The notes beneath the pieces are model-generated. The model was not told the DNA's origin. It did no database searches and was given only the letters and a program-made list of their open reading frames with translations. This document shows positions 48,031 through 57,961 of a stretch of 64,000 nt of DNA, in pieces. The stretch is from positions 62,001 through 126,000 of the forward strand of contig NZ_JAGQBU010000002.1 of the NCBI RefSeq assembly GCF_024345795.1, read 5' to 3'. Numbering within the stretch: the stretch's first letter is position 1; every line of letters starts with the position of its first letter. A program made the translations under genes and the position numbers. The stretch is from Synechococcus sp. J7-Johnson (GTDB taxonomy: Bacteria; Cyanobacteriota; Cyanobacteriia; PCC-6307; Cyanobiaceae).

Positions 48031-50091
48031 CTAGACCTCGGCCAGATTCGGCTCAGCCAGACGGGACTTCTGGGAGCGGCGCTCCCCTTCCACCATCAGC
48101 TCATCGCTGTCGGCCTGCTCCAGGGGCAGGTCGAACCAGAAAGTGGTCCCTACCCCAGGCTCGCTTGCCATCTGGATGTCCGTGCCGTGCTTCTCGAGGA
48201 TGCCACGCACGATTGAAAGACCAAGCCCGGTGCCTGCCTCGGTATGAACTGCATTCTCCACCCGATAGAAGCGTTCGAAGATGCGGTGCTGATCTTCTCG
48301 GGAAATACCTGCGCCCGAGTCAGCGATCTCGACCCGCAGCCGTGGCAGGGGTGAGCTGAGTTCACAGCTCGGAGCATCACTGGCTGGTCGGTTGGAGGGA
48401 TCAAAATGGCAGGAGTCGGGCCAGGGGTAGGCCCTCAGCATCAGGCTGCCACCGGCCTGGGTGAACTTGAGCCCGTTGCCCACGAGGTTATCGAGAACCT
48501 GGAGCAGCAGATCCCAGTTGCCCCGCACCCTGGGCAGATGAGCATCCACCTCCAGCTCCAGCTGCACCCCTTTCTCTTCAGCGTTGAGGCGGTAGTTGCG
48601 CAGGGTCTGCTCCATGGCCGGGCGCACTTCCATCGGCTCCAGCATCCAGGTGCGCTCGGATTCCAGCCGAGAGAGATCGAGCACGTCGTTCACCAGCCTG
48701 GTGAGGCGGTCGGTCTCGGCGTTGGCGATCGCCAGGAATTCCTGTGTTTCTTCCTCGCTCAGCTGATCGCGTAGGTCGTGCAGCGTTTCCACGTAGCTCT
48801 TGATGTTGAACAGCGGGGTGCGCAGCTCATGGGACACATTGCTGATGAAGCGACTCTGGGCAGCGTTGAGTTCGACTTCTCGCGTCAGGTCCTGCACGGT
48901 CATGGCAATGCCCTTCAGGCTTTCCCCCGCGGCATCTTTGACGGTTTGCAGAACGATCCTCAAGGTGCGCGGCGGCTCCCCGAAACTGCAGCGCACATCA
49001 GCGCTGTCCTTCTCCCCGCTGACCAGGGAATCCAGCGGTCCCTGCAGCTCCATCGCCAGCACATCGGGCAGTTCACTGCCCAGTTCGTTGCCTTCGAGGT
49101 TGCGGCCTTCCCAGCGGAACAGCCGCCTGGCGGTCGGATTGACCAGCACGATCCGCCCTTCGCCATCAAGCAGGGCCGCGCCATCCGCCATGGTGGCGAT
49201 CAGGGTCTGCTGCTTCACCTGGGCGGCGGTGAGTTCCTCAATGTTGGCGGCGTCGTAGACCTCCAACTGGGAGGCCATGTCGTTGAAGCCATTGAGAAGC
49301 TCCCCCAACTCTCCGCCCACGGGCAGGGCGATGCGGGCCTCGAAATCGCCACCGGCAATAGCGCGCACACCCCGCAGCAATTCCTTCACCGGGCGTGTGA
49401 TCGTGAGGGCATTGAACACCGCCCCCAGGATCACAAGCACCCAGATCGAGATGAACACCGCCACGGTCACCTCCCGGGTGAGGGCCGCGCTGGCGAGCAC
49501 CGCCTCATTGGGGTTGATGCCGAGGGCAAGCACACCCAGATAGCGCCCCTCGCTCACCATCGGCACGAACACATCGGTCACCTGGCCATCGGGGCTGAGG
49601 TGTTGCCGGATCAGGGGGTTCTGGGGGCGGCGCTGCAGTTCGGCGGGCAGTTCCAGGCGACGGCTGAGCAGCAGTTCGCTGCCGCCGTTGGTGGCGCTGA
49701 TCGGAATCCCGAGATAAATCACCCCTTCGGGATCGGCGAAAAAGATGTAGCGCAGGCTGCGGCTGGAGCGCCAGAAGCGTTCAGCCACCGCCGCCAGTTC
49801 CCGGTCATTCCCTTCCGCCACCAGCGGCGTCACATTGGCCGAGAGCAGCAGGCCCAGATCCCGGGCGAAACGGGTGTCGCTCATGCGCGCATCCCTCTGG
49901 ATGCCATTGAGCGCCAAGAAGGTGATTCCGGTCATCATCAGGCTGACCACCAGGGTGGCCACCGCCAGCAGCTTGGTCTGGAGGCTGAACTCCGCCCACC
50001 AGAGCTTCAGTTGCTCCCACCAGCCAGGAGGCAAAGGCATGGCGCCGCCGCTGTCGGGGCTGGGGGTTGAGGACGGCAAGGCGTCGTTCAC
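48031..50091 (-). CDS. nblS: Sensor histidine kinase NblS/Hik33
   Basis: A 686-residue membrane kinase: helix (about 39-60), extracytoplasmic sensor region, second helix (about 208-230), HAMP (about 230-285), PAS domain (about 290-400), HisKA with His421 in NVSHELRTP, and HATPase_c (LDNLVGNGLKF, DSGAGISREDQHRIFERFYR, GTGLGLSIV). Domain order and sequence fit the conserved NblS/Hik33/DspA kinase controlling high light, nutrient and cold responses, also retained in some plastids. It lies 27 bp after purD on the same strand. Confidence 0.93.
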   Translation of the reverse strand: MNDALPSSTPSPDSGGAMPLPPGWWEQLKLWWAEFSLQTKLLAVATLVVSLMMTGITFLALNGIQRDARMSDTRFARDLGLLLSANVTPLVAEGNDRELAAVAERFWRSSRSLRYIFFADPEGVIYLGIPISATNGGSELLLSRRLELPAELQRRPQNPLIRQHLSPDGQVTDVFVPMVSEGRYLGVLALGINPNEAVLASAALTREVTVAVFISIWVLVILGAVFNALTITRPVKELLRGVRAIAGGDFEARIALPVGGELGELLNGFNDMASQLEVYDAANIEELTAAQVKQQTLIATMADGAALLDGEGRIVLVNPTARRLFRWEGRNLEGNELGSELPDVLAMELQGPLDSLVSGEKDSADVRCSFGEPPRTLRIVLQTVKDAAGESLKGIAMTVQDLTREVELNAAQSRFISNVSHELRTPLFNIKSYVETLHDLRDQLSEEETQEFLAIANAETDRLTRLVNDVLDLSRLESERTWMLEPMEVRPAMEQTLRNYRLNAEEKGVQLELEVDAHLPRVRGNWDLLLQVLDNLVGNGLKFTQAGGSLMLRAYPWPDSCHFDPSNRPASDAPSCELSSPLPRLRVEIADSGAGISREDQHRIFERFYRVENAVHTEAGTGLGLSIVRGILEKHGTDIQMASEPGVGTTFWFDLPLEQADSDELMVEGERRSQKSRLAEPNLAEV

Positions 50092-50118
50092 GCCTGGAAG
50101 CGAAGCTGCTTTGGCACC

Positions 50119-51444
50119 CTAGGGGCGCCGGACCTGGTGACCGATGTCTCGGCGAAAGGTGATGCCTTCGTAATGCACCTGATCAAGGCCGGCGTAGGCA
50201 CTGGCGAAGGCCGCATCGAAATCCTCCGCCTGGGCCACCACTGCCAGCACCCGGCCCCCTGCGGTCACGCAGGTGCCCGACTCCTCCAGGCGGCTGCCGG
50301 CATGGAAGAGCTGTCGCTTAGGGGTGGTCAGCGGCTGGGTGTGGATCGCATCCCCCCGGCGCACCTCACCGGGGTAGCCCTCGGCTGCGGCCACCACACA
50401 GGCGCTGCAGCCCCCGGCGATGGTCAGGGGCGGCGCCTGATCCAGGGTTCCCTGGGCGCAGGCCAGCAGAACAGCTGCCAGTTCCCCGCCCAGCAGGGGC
50501 ATCAGGGTCTGGCATTCGGGATCGCCGAAGCGACAGTTGAACTCGATCACCCTGGCGCCGTCGTCGCTGAGCATCAGCCCGGCGTAAATCACGCCTCGGT
50601 AGTCGATGCCCCGCTGGCGCAGGGCCTCCAGGGTGGGTTCGAGCACCACCTGGCGGACATGCTCAAGGGCGGCGGCATCGAGCAGGGGAGCAGGGGCATA
50701 GGCCCCCATCCCGCCAGTGTTGGGCCCGGTGTCTCCCTCCCCGATGCGCTTGTGATCCTGGGCCGGCGGCAGCAGCACCATCGTCCGACCATCGGTGAGG
50801 GCAAACACCGACACCTCAGGACCGCTCAGTCGCTCCTCCAGCACCAGGCTCTGGCCGGCCTCTCCGAAGCGGCCCGCGAAAATGTCTTCGATGGCGGCGC
50901 GGGTGTCCTCAATGCTCTCGGCCACTGTGACCCCCTTGCCGGCCGCCAGGCCATCGGCCTTCACCACCAGGGGCCTACCCTCCCGCCCCAGCACCTCCAG
51001 GGCTTCGCTGCGGCTCGAGGCGGCCCAGTAACCGGCGGTGGGCACTCCCGCCTCCAGCATCAGCGCCTTGGCCCACTGTTTGCTGGCTTCGAGCCGGGCC
51101 CCGTCGGCTCCCGGCCCGAACACCGCCAGGCCCCCGGCCCGCAGGCGATCGGCCAGGCCGTCGGCGAGTGGTCCCTCAGGGCCGACCACCACCAGGGTCA
51201 CCCCCAGCTCCAGGGCTGCGCGCAGCAGGCCCTCCTGGTCGGACTCGCTGATGGCCAGGGACTCACAGCCCTCCAGCTGGGTCGTGCCGCCATTGCCTGG
51301 AGCCACCCAGACACCCTCCACTCCAGGGCACCGTGACAGGGCCCAGGCCAGGGCATTTTCACGGCCGCCTGAGCCCACCACCAGCAGCCGCTGCACGCTG
51401 GCCTCGGAGGAGGCGGAGGGTGGGAACTGGACCGAAGCTGTCAT
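50119..51444 (-). CDS. purD: Phosphoribosylamine-glycine ligase
   Basis: Second step of purine synthesis. The 441-residue ATP-grasp enzyme has RLLVVGSGGRENALAWAL, VVKADGLAAGKGVTVAE, GPEVSVFALTDG, DTGPNTGGMGAYAP and the metal-binding EFNCRFGDPECQ. It is divergent from the exported-protein/purC/bamA block with 64 bp between, and upstream of nblS. Confidence 0.96.
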   Translation of the reverse strand: MTASVQFPPSASSEASVQRLLVVGSGGRENALAWALSRCPGVEGVWVAPGNGGTTQLEGCESLAISESDQEGLLRAALELGVTLVVVGPEGPLADGLADRLRAGGLAVFGPGADGARLEASKQWAKALMLEAGVPTAGYWAASSRSEALEVLGREGRPLVVKADGLAAGKGVTVAESIEDTRAAIEDIFAGRFGEAGQSLVLEERLSGPEVSVFALTDGRTMVLLPPAQDHKRIGEGDTGPNTGGMGAYAPAPLLDAAALEHVRQVVLEPTLEALRQRGIDYRGVIYAGLMLSDDGARVIEFNCRFGDPECQTLMPLLGGELAAVLLACAQGTLDQAPPLTIAGGCSACVVAAAEGYPGEVRRGDAIHTQPLTTPKRQLFHAGSRLEESGTCVTAGGRVLAVVAQAEDFDAAFASAYAGLDQVHYEGITFRRDIGHQVRRP

Positions 51445-51508
51445 GGGGCTGGAGCGGCGGAGGTGGCCAATCGGTTCCCTTAGGTTGCCCTCTGGTGGAC
51501 CGCCAGCC

Positions 51509-52639
51509 GTGTCATTCCTTCTTTACTTGCCGGTGGTTCCCGCTGCACCGCTGGCATGCCGTGCCCTGGCCCGCCGGGGTGGGCGAGCGGCAGGTCTGCT
51601 GACGCTGCTGTTCCTCTGCGCAGGCGTTTCGGGGGGTGCTCGTGCCCAATCGCAGCCGATTTTGCTGCCAGGGCCAGTGCCACAGCCAGTGCCGGCGCCC
51701 GTGACGCCTCTGCCGATGGACGAGCAGGTGTTTGCAGCCGCTCTGGCGTCCGATCAGCTGACGGTTCTGGAGCAGGCCTGCCAGGACGCCGCCCGGTTTG
51801 ATCTTCCCGTGCGGCTCCGCCAACTCAAGGACCGGCTGGTGGCCCTGCGCCCCGCTCCCCAGCCCCTGCCGGTTGTGCTCGCCAATGCCAATGCTCTGAT
51901 CAGTTGCCTGGCACCGGAGGCAGCCCTGTCGGTGCTGGATCGCTATGGACCGGGTCCTGGGCTGGAGCGGCAGCAGTGGCTGACCCTGCAGTGGCGGGCG
52001 GCGAATGCCGGCCTCAACCATCGCCGTGCGGCTGAAGCCCTGCGACGGCTGAGTGCCGGGGAGCGCAGCCGCCTGGAGACCATGGCTCTGCCGGTGCGGT
52101 TGCGGGATGATGGCACCCTTGATACCCGCTCGGCGCTCGACGTGCTCGCCTCCCACCTGGCGGCGATGGGCCGCCGGCAGGAAGCGGCTGAAGTGTTGCT
52201 GGCCGGGCGCTTGCCGGGTGTGGTGGGGGCTGAGCGGCTGAAGCTGGCGGCTGCGCTGCTCGATGACCTTCCGCTGGCCCAGCGCAACGCCCTGGTTGAG
52301 ATGGCCCTTGATCAGGCCGCTGTCGCTGGGGCCTGGGGTCTGGCGGCCCAGTTGCTTGATGACCAGCAGGCCCTGCAGCGGCTCGAAGGGGGCGATCCGG
52401 AACCAGCTCGGCAGAGGCGGTTGCGCCTCAGTCGCCGCATCGACGACGCCTACGCCGAATGGCTGCTGCAGCGCGATGATCCCTCCGAGGCTGAGCGCAA
52501 CACAGTCCTGGAGCGGCGCCTTCGTTCTCCGCGCAAGCAGGGAGGCCATGCGCCCTCTGCAGCTCAGCCGGCCACCCTGGCGCCCCAGGAGCCAGGGACC
52601 CCATCCGCCCCCGATTCCGCCGAGCCCACCACCCCATGA
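51509..52639 (+). CDS. Exported protein of unknown function upstream of purC
   Basis: A 376-residue protein with a signal peptide (about 25-45, ending GGARAQSQ), a Pro-rich stretch and a helical body of short repeats resembling a TPR/alpha solenoid ([55 protein letters not shown]). A Pro/Ala-rich C-terminus follows. No named family recognised. The GTG at 51509 is the only start before the signal peptide. Its stop overlaps purC as ATGA. Location ahead of bamA/lpx genes suggests an envelope role, but this is inference. Confidence 0.72.
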   Translation: MSFLLYLPVVPAAPLACRALARRGGRAAGLLTLLFLCAGVSGGARAQSQPILLPGPVPQPVPAPVTPLPMDEQVFAAALASDQLTVLEQACQDAARFDLPVRLRQLKDRLVALRPAPQPLPVVLANANALISCLAPEAALSVLDRYGPGPGLERQQWLTLQWRAANAGLNHRRAAEALRRLSAGERSRLETMALPVRLRDDGTLDTRSALDVLASHLAAMGRRQEAAEVLLAGRLPGVVGAERLKLAAALLDDLPLAQRNALVEMALDQAAVAGAWGLAAQLLDDQQALQRLEGGDPEPARQRRLRLSRRIDDAYAEWLLQRDDPSEAERNTVLERRLRSPRKQGGHAPSAAQPATLAPQEPGTPSAPDSAEPTTP

Positions 52640-53391
52640 CCGCCTTTCAGCTGGGCCCACTCCTCTACGAAGGCAAGGCCAAGCGGGTCTTCCAGACCGA
52701 TCAGCCTGACCTGCTGGCCGTGGAGTTCAAGGACGAAGCGACCGCCTTCAACGCCCTCAAGAAGGCCGAGCTGGAGGGGAAGGGTGCCCTGAACTGCCGC
52801 ATCTCAGCATTGCTGTTCGAGCACCTTCAGCGCTCGGGGGTGCCCACCCACTACCTGGGGGTGCAAGGCCTGCGCTGGATGCTGGTGCGGCCGGTGCGGG
52901 TGATCCCTCTTGAGGTGGTGATTCGCAACCTGGCAGCCGGATCGCTGTGCAAGCAGATGCCGATTGCGCCCGGAGTGCCGCTGGATCCTCCGCTTCTCGA
53001 CCTTTACTTCAAAGATGACGCCTACGCGGATCCCTTCCTGAGCGAGGCCCGGCTGGAGCGGCTGGCTCTGGTGAGCAGCCAGGAGCGCCTGGAGTTGGAA
53101 GCCTTGGCCCGTCAGGTCAACACGCTGCTGCTGGAGCTGTTTGCCGGCATCGGACTGCAGCTTGTCGACTTCAAGCTCGAGCTGGGTTTTACGGCCGACG
53201 GCCAGTTGGTGGTGGCCGATGAGATCAGTCCCGACACCTGCCGCCTCTGGGACCTCGACGTGGCCGATGCCAAGGAGCGCATCCTGGACAAGGACCGCTT
53301 CCGCCAGGACCTCGGCGGGGTGATTGAGGCCTATGGGGAGGTCCTCAAACGGGTCCAAGGGGTGATCCAGGGGCCGAGCACATACAAGTAG
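52636..53391 (+). CDS. purC: SAICAR synthase
   Basis: Purine synthesis, joining aspartate to CAIR. A 251-residue protein with [25 protein letters not shown]-like [56 protein letters not shown]. Complete. It is coupled to the exported-protein gene upstream by ATGA, and 43 bp later bamA begins. Confidence 0.97.
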   Translation: MTAFQLGPLLYEGKAKRVFQTDQPDLLAVEFKDEATAFNALKKAELEGKGALNCRISALLFEHLQRSGVPTHYLGVQGLRWMLVRPVRVIPLEVVIRNLAAGSLCKQMPIAPGVPLDPPLLDLYFKDDAYADPFLSEARLERLALVSSQERLELEALARQVNTLLLELFAGIGLQLVDFKLELGFTADGQLVVADEISPDTCRLWDLDVADAKERILDKDRFRQDLGGVIEAYGEVLKRVQGVIQGPSTYK

Positions 53392-53434
53392 TGTCACGGC
53401 AATTTGCGGCACTGCCGCTTTGACTCGGAGACCC

Positions 53435-55822
53435 ATGGGTGTCATCACCAACGCCCGCACTGGCACTGCCTTCTCCGAGGCTGGGCCTCGGCCCATGCCG
53501 CTCACCGTCTGGCTGGGGCTGCCCCTGCTGGCACTTCTTGCGGTCGTTAATCCCCTGAGGGCCGCGGCCCAGAGCCAGCCGGCTGCCGAAGTGGCCCAGG
53601 CCGCAGAGCCCGCTCCCACCTCAGGGGCAGAGCCGACTCCGGCCGCTCCAGACCCCGGCGAAGCGGTTCCTGACACCACGGCTCCTCAGGCTCAACCGGC
53701 CACCCAAGACGCCGGCACCCCTGTTCCCGATCCTGCTGCGACGCCGGCAACCCCGCCTGTCGGCGCGCCCACTTCGATCAGCCCTGAAAGCCTCACCCCG
53801 GCCAAGCCGGATGAACCGCGGGTCCTGGTCAGTGAGGTGGTGGTTCAGGGTCTTGAAGGTCACCCCGAGCGTGAGCGCCTGGAGCTGGCCGTTTACGACG
53901 CCATGGTGGTGCGGCCCGGCAGCCGGGTCACGCGCAGCGAGTTGCAGACGGACCTCTCCGCCATCTACGCCAGCGGCTGGTTCTCGGATGTGCGCATCCA
54001 GCCTGTGGATGGCCCCCTTGGGGTGCAGGTGGTGGTGATCACCACCGCCAATCCGGTGTTGCAGAAGGTCGAGTTCGACGCCGCCAAGGTCAAGCTGCCG
54101 CCGGCTGTCCTGGCGGATACCTTCGCCGCGGACTACGGCAGAACCCTCAACCTCAACACCCTGCAATCCCGCATGCAGGAGCTGCAGAAGTGGTATTCCG
54201 ATCAGGGCTACTCCCTGGCTCGGGTCACCGGTCCCAACCGGGTGAGTCCCGATGGGACGGTGCTGCTCAATGTGCGAGAGGGCACCGTCGAGGGGGTGGA
54301 GGTTCAATTCCTCAACAAGGAAGGCTCGGCCACCAACGACAAGGGGGAGCCGATCCGTGGCAAAACCAAGCCCTGGGTCGTCAGCCGTGAGATCTCGATC
54401 AAGCCGGGCGAGACATTCAACCGCCGCAACCTCGAGGACGACATCAAGCGTCTCTACGGGACTGGCCTGTTTGGTGACATCAAGGTGACCCTGCGGCCCG
54501 TGCCGGCCAAGCCGGGTGAAGTGGTGATCGTTCTGGGCATCGTCGAGCAGTCGTCGGGTTCCCTCTCCGGCGGCCTCGGCTACAGCCAGAGCCAGGGTGT
54601 GTTCGGCCAGATTCAGCTCCAGGACAGCAACCTGCTCGGCCGTGCCTGGGATCTGGGGGTCAACTTCACCTATGGGCAGTTCGGTGGTCTGGCCGACATC
54701 TCCTTTACTGATCCCTGGATCAAAGGAGATGCCTACCGCACGGCTTTCCGCGCCCGGGTGTTCCTCAGTCGCGACGTTCCCCAGGTCTTCCAGAGTCAGG
54801 ACAACGGCAATATCAACACGGTCTCGGACTTCTACGAAGCCCCGGGCACCAATGTTGCCTACAACATCAACAACAACAACAACCCTGAGAGCAAGACCTT
54901 TCGCTCGGTGTCCGAAGCCGAGTCGCAGTCGCCCAACAACAGCTGGTTTGATTACGAAGGCAATTCCGTCGCCATTCAGCGTGCTGGAGGCAACATTCAG
55001 TTCGTTCGCCCCCTCAATGGCGGCAACCCCTTCAAGCGGGCGCTCTGGAGTGTGGTTCTCGGCGCCAGTGCCCAGGAAGTCACGCCGATGAACTTCACCG
55101 GCTCCAACCGCCGCTTCGGTGTGAGTACCAACAACTTCGATGGCTCGGATGCTCCTGTCGACGATGTGATCTGCATCGCTTTCAACTGTGCCCGCAGCAA
55201 CCAGTTGGTGGCGTTGCGGGTGGCGGCCACCCGCAACAATCTCAACGACCCCCGCAACCCCACCTCCGGTTCCTTCCTCAGCGTCGGCACCGAGCAATAC
55301 GTCTCCGTCGGCCCTGATTCGCCCACCTTCAACCGTCTGCGGGCCAGCTACAGCTACTTCATTCCGGTCAATTGGCTGCAGTTCTACAAGGGTTGCCGGC
55401 CCAAGCCGGGTGAAACTCCCGACTGCAAGCAGACCCTGGCGTTCCAGTTCTCTGCCGGCACCAACATCGGTGATCTGCCGCCCTACGAAGCCTTCTGCAT
55501 GGGTGGTTCCAACTCCGTGCGCGGCTACGCCGACTGCGACCTGGGAGTGGGACGCAGCTTTGGCGAATTCACGATCGAATACCGGTTTCCCCTGTTCAGC
55601 ATCGTCAGCGGGGAGCTGTTTGTTGATGGCGGCACCACCTTCGGCAGCCAGTCAGGTGTGCCTGGTAACCCTGGTTCGCTTCTCGACAAACCCGGCAGTG
55701 GTTTCTCCGTGGGTACGGGGCTGATCGTCACCACACCGGTGGGTCCCCTGCGTCTGGAGGTGGCCAGCGAGGGTTTCACCGGCGACTGGCGCTTCAACCT
55801 CGGCGTGGGCTGGAAGTTCTAG
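53435..55822 (+). CDS. bamA: Outer membrane assembly protein BamA/Omp85
   Basis: The 795-residue core of the beta-barrel assembly machine, related to plastid Toc75. Signal peptide about 20-45, a long Pro/Ala/Thr-rich linker (45-125), POTRA domains (about 130-365) and a C-terminal barrel (about 380-795) ending in Phe (GVGWKF), as for outer membrane proteins. An insertion of Asn repeats (NINNNNN) lies in a barrel loop near residue 480. GGAG four bases before ATG 53435 supports that start over a TTG at 53420. lpxC overlaps the stop. Confidence 0.94.
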   Translation: MGVITNARTGTAFSEAGPRPMPLTVWLGLPLLALLAVVNPLRAAAQSQPAAEVAQAAEPAPTSGAEPTPAAPDPGEAVPDTTAPQAQPATQDAGTPVPDPAATPATPPVGAPTSISPESLTPAKPDEPRVLVSEVVVQGLEGHPERERLELAVYDAMVVRPGSRVTRSELQTDLSAIYASGWFSDVRIQPVDGPLGVQVVVITTANPVLQKVEFDAAKVKLPPAVLADTFAADYGRTLNLNTLQSRMQELQKWYSDQGYSLARVTGPNRVSPDGTVLLNVREGTVEGVEVQFLNKEGSATNDKGEPIRGKTKPWVVSREISIKPGETFNRRNLEDDIKRLYGTGLFGDIKVTLRPVPAKPGEVVIVLGIVEQSSGSLSGGLGYSQSQGVFGQIQLQDSNLLGRAWDLGVNFTYGQFGGLADISFTDPWIKGDAYRTAFRARVFLSRDVPQVFQSQDNGNINTVSDFYEAPGTNVAYNINNNNNPESKTFRSVSEAESQSPNNSWFDYEGNSVAIQRAGGNIQFVRPLNGGNPFKRALWSVVLGASAQEVTPMNFTGSNRRFGVSTNNFDGSDAPVDDVICIAFNCARSNQLVALRVAATRNNLNDPRNPTSGSFLSVGTEQYVSVGPDSPTFNRLRASYSYFIPVNWLQFYKGCRPKPGETPDCKQTLAFQFSAGTNIGDLPPYEAFCMGGSNSVRGYADCDLGVGRSFGEFTIEYRFPLFSIVSGELFVDGGTTFGSQSGVPGNPGSLLDKPGSGFSVGTGLIVTTPVGPLRLEVASEGFTGDWRFNLGVGWKF

Positions 55823-56673
55823 TGATCGTCTGGCCGGAGGACTACAGCCAGGCCTGGACCCTGGCGACGGCGGTCGAGCGCACAGGCGTTGGGTTGCACA
55901 GTGGCAGCCCCTGCCGCGTGCGCCTTCAGCCCAGTGAGCGTCCCGGCTACGTGGTGGGTTGGCTGGATGCCCCGGCACTGGAGCCGGTGGAGCTTCACCC
56001 ATCCCAGGTGAGCGATACCCAGCTGTGCACGGCGCTCCGCCTCGATCAGCGCCGTCTCGCCACGGTGGAGCACCTGCTGGCGGCGCTGGCAGGAACAGGC
56101 CTTTCCCATGTGGAGTTGCTGGTGGAGGGTGAAGAGATTCCTTTGCTCGATGGTTCTGCCCTGCCCTGGGTCGAGGCCATCGCCGCAGCGGGCCTGCAGC
56201 ACCTGGGTCCCCGAGAGCCCCTCAGGTCCCTGGAGGCTCCGATCACCCTTCAGCAGGGCCTGAGCTTCGCCACCGCCCTGCCCAGCGATGCTCCCCGGAT
56301 CGGTGCAGCGATCGAATTCAGCCAGCCCGCCATCGGGAGTCAGCTCTACTTCCTTGAACTCACACCCGCCGCCTTCGTGGAGCAGATTGCGCCAGCGCGC
56401 ACATTCGGCTTCCGCGAACAGATCGATCAACTCCGTGCCGCTGGCCTGATCCGGGGGGGTGATCTGGAGAGTGCTCTGGTCTGTGATGGGGATCGCTGGC
56501 TTAACCCGCCCCTGCGTTTCCCCCAGGAGCCGGTGCGCCATAAGCTCTTGGACCTGCTGGGGGACCTGGCGCTGGCGGGCTTGCCCCAGGCCCAGATCTT
56601 CGCCTTCCGTGGATCCCACGGGCTGCACACTGCCCTGGCGGCGGCCCTGGCCGCTCCGTCCCGCTCGACCTGA
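55822..56673 (+). CDS. lpxC: UDP-3-O-acyl-GlcNAc deacetylase
   Basis: Committed step of lipid A synthesis. A 283-residue Zn enzyme with TGVGLHSG, the metal His in TVEHLLAAL, LDGSALPWVEAI, ARTFGF and HKLLDLLGDLAL with further metal ligands. The GTG at 55822 shares a base with the bamA TAG stop. The order bamA-lpxC-fabZ-lpxA-lpxB makes a continuous outer-membrane block. Confidence 0.95.
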   Translation: MIVWPEDYSQAWTLATAVERTGVGLHSGSPCRVRLQPSERPGYVVGWLDAPALEPVELHPSQVSDTQLCTALRLDQRRLATVEHLLAALAGTGLSHVELLVEGEEIPLLDGSALPWVEAIAAAGLQHLGPREPLRSLEAPITLQQGLSFATALPSDAPRIGAAIEFSQPAIGSQLYFLELTPAAFVEQIAPARTFGFREQIDQLRAAGLIRGGDLESALVCDGDRWLNPPLRFPQEPVRHKLLDLLGDLALAGLPQAQIFAFRGSHGLHTALAAALAAPSRST

Positions 56674-56679
56674 AGCCCG

Positions 56680-57135
56680 TTGTCCGTTCCTCCCGCTGAC
56701 GCCCCCCTGCTCACCTCCGAGCAGATCCTCAACCTGCTGCCTCACCGTTATCCCTTCGCTCTTGTGGATCGGGTGATCGAGTACGAACCGGGCAAGCGGG
56801 CGGTCGCCCTCAAGAACGTCACCCTCAACGAGCCCCAGTTCCAGGGCCATTTCCCTGGCCGCCCCCTGATGCCCGGCGTCCTGATCGTGGAGGCCATGGC
56901 CCAGGTGGGTGGTCTGATCGTCACCCAGATGCCGGAGTTGCCCAAGGGCTTGTTCGTTTTCGCCGGCATCGACGGGGTGCGCTTCCGCCGGCCGGTGGTG
57001 CCCGGTGATCAGTTGCGCATCAGCTGCGAACTGCTCAGTCTCAAACGCAAGCGATTCGGCAAAGTGAGGGCTGAAGTCACTGTGGATGGAGGCCTGGTGT
57101 GCTCCGGGGAACTGATGTTCTCCCTGGTTGACTGA
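56680..57135 (+). CDS. fabZ: 3-hydroxyacyl-ACP dehydratase FabZ
   Basis: A 151-residue hotdog-fold enzyme of fatty acid elongation; it shares hydroxyacyl-ACP substrate with LpxA. Motifs: [14 protein letters not shown] (catalytic His), [20 protein letters not shown] (catalytic Glu), [14 protein letters not shown] start at 56680, 6 bp after lpxC; no nearer ATG before the conserved N-terminus. Confidence 0.95.
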   Translation: MSVPPADAPLLTSEQILNLLPHRYPFALVDRVIEYEPGKRAVALKNVTLNEPQFQGHFPGRPLMPGVLIVEAMAQVGGLIVTQMPELPKGLFVFAGIDGVRFRRPVVPGDQLRISCELLSLKRKRFGKVRAEVTVDGGLVCSGELMFSLVD

Positions 57136-57139
57136 GGCC

Positions 57140-57961
57140 ATGACCCGCACAGCCGTGGAAACCACGATTCACCCCACCGCGGTGGTCGACAGCCGCGCCC
57201 AGCTTGGCCAGGGTGTCCAGATCGGCCCCTTTGCCGTGATCGGTCCCGAGGTGCAGCTCGGCGCCGGCTGCCAGATCGGTCCCCATGTGGTGATCGATGG
57301 CCGGGTCACGATGGGCTCTGGAAACCGCATCTTCCCCGGCGCCTGCATCGGCCTTGAACCCCAGGATCTCAAGTACGGCGGTGCCCCCACCGAGGTGGTG
57401 ATGGGCGACGACAACACCATCCGCGAGTGCGTCACGATCAATCGGGCCACCGCAGATGGTGAGCAGACGCGCCTGGGCAGCGGCAATCTGCTGATGGCCT
57501 ACAGCCATGTGGGTCACAACTGCCTGCTGGGCAACCGGATCGTGGTGGCCAACAGCGTGGCGATTGCCGGGCATGTGGTGATCGGCGATCGGGCGGTGAT
57601 CGGCGGAGTGCTGGGCATCCATCAGTTCGTGCACATCGGCAAACTGGCGATGGTGGGGGGGATGAGCCGTATCGACCGCGATGTGCCTCCGTTCGCGATC
57701 GTGGAGGGACACCCCGGCCGCCTGCGTGGTCTTAACCGGATCGGTCTCAAGCGCAATGGCCTGGTCGATCGGGAGGGCGGAGCCGAGCTCAAGCAGCTTC
57801 TGGCGGTGTGGAATCGGCTCTACCGCAGCCATGAGGTGCTGGCGGAGGCCCTGGCCCACATCCGCGCCGAAACCCTCCTGCCGGCCTCCGAAGAACTCTG
57901 CAGCTTCCTCGAGGCCTCGATCGCCCCAGGACGCCGCGGCCCCCTGCCCCACCAGCGCTGA
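57140..57961 (+). CDS. lpxA: UDP-GlcNAc O-acyltransferase
   Basis: First step of lipid A synthesis. A 273-residue left-handed beta-helix built of hexapeptide repeats ([27 protein letters not shown]). The catalytic His is in [11 protein letters not shown] and the C-terminal helical domain is complete. The ATG at 57140 lies 4 bp after the fabZ stop. The stop shares a base with the lpxB start (TGATG). Confidence 0.96.
   Translation: MTRTAVETTIHPTAVVDSRAQLGQGVQIGPFAVIGPEVQLGAGCQIGPHVVIDGRVTMGSGNRIFPGACIGLEPQDLKYGGAPTEVVMGDDNTIRECVTINRATADGEQTRLGSGNLLMAYSHVGHNCLLGNRIVVANSVAIAGHVVIGDRAVIGGVLGIHQFVHIGKLAMVGGMSRIDRDVPPFAIVEGHPGRLRGLNRIGLKRNGLVDREGGAELKQLLAVWNRLYRSHEVLAEALAHIRAETLLPASEELCSFLEASIAPGRRGPLPHQR

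Noticed and set aside
48778-50070. 430-codon open frame opposite nblS
   Set aside because: The nblS domains fully explain the DNA; the antisense product is rich in His, Gln and Gly, typical of shadow frames here.
53621-55297. 558-codon open frame opposite bamA
   Set aside because: bamA has signal peptide, POTRA and barrel; the reverse frame shows no recognisable domain.
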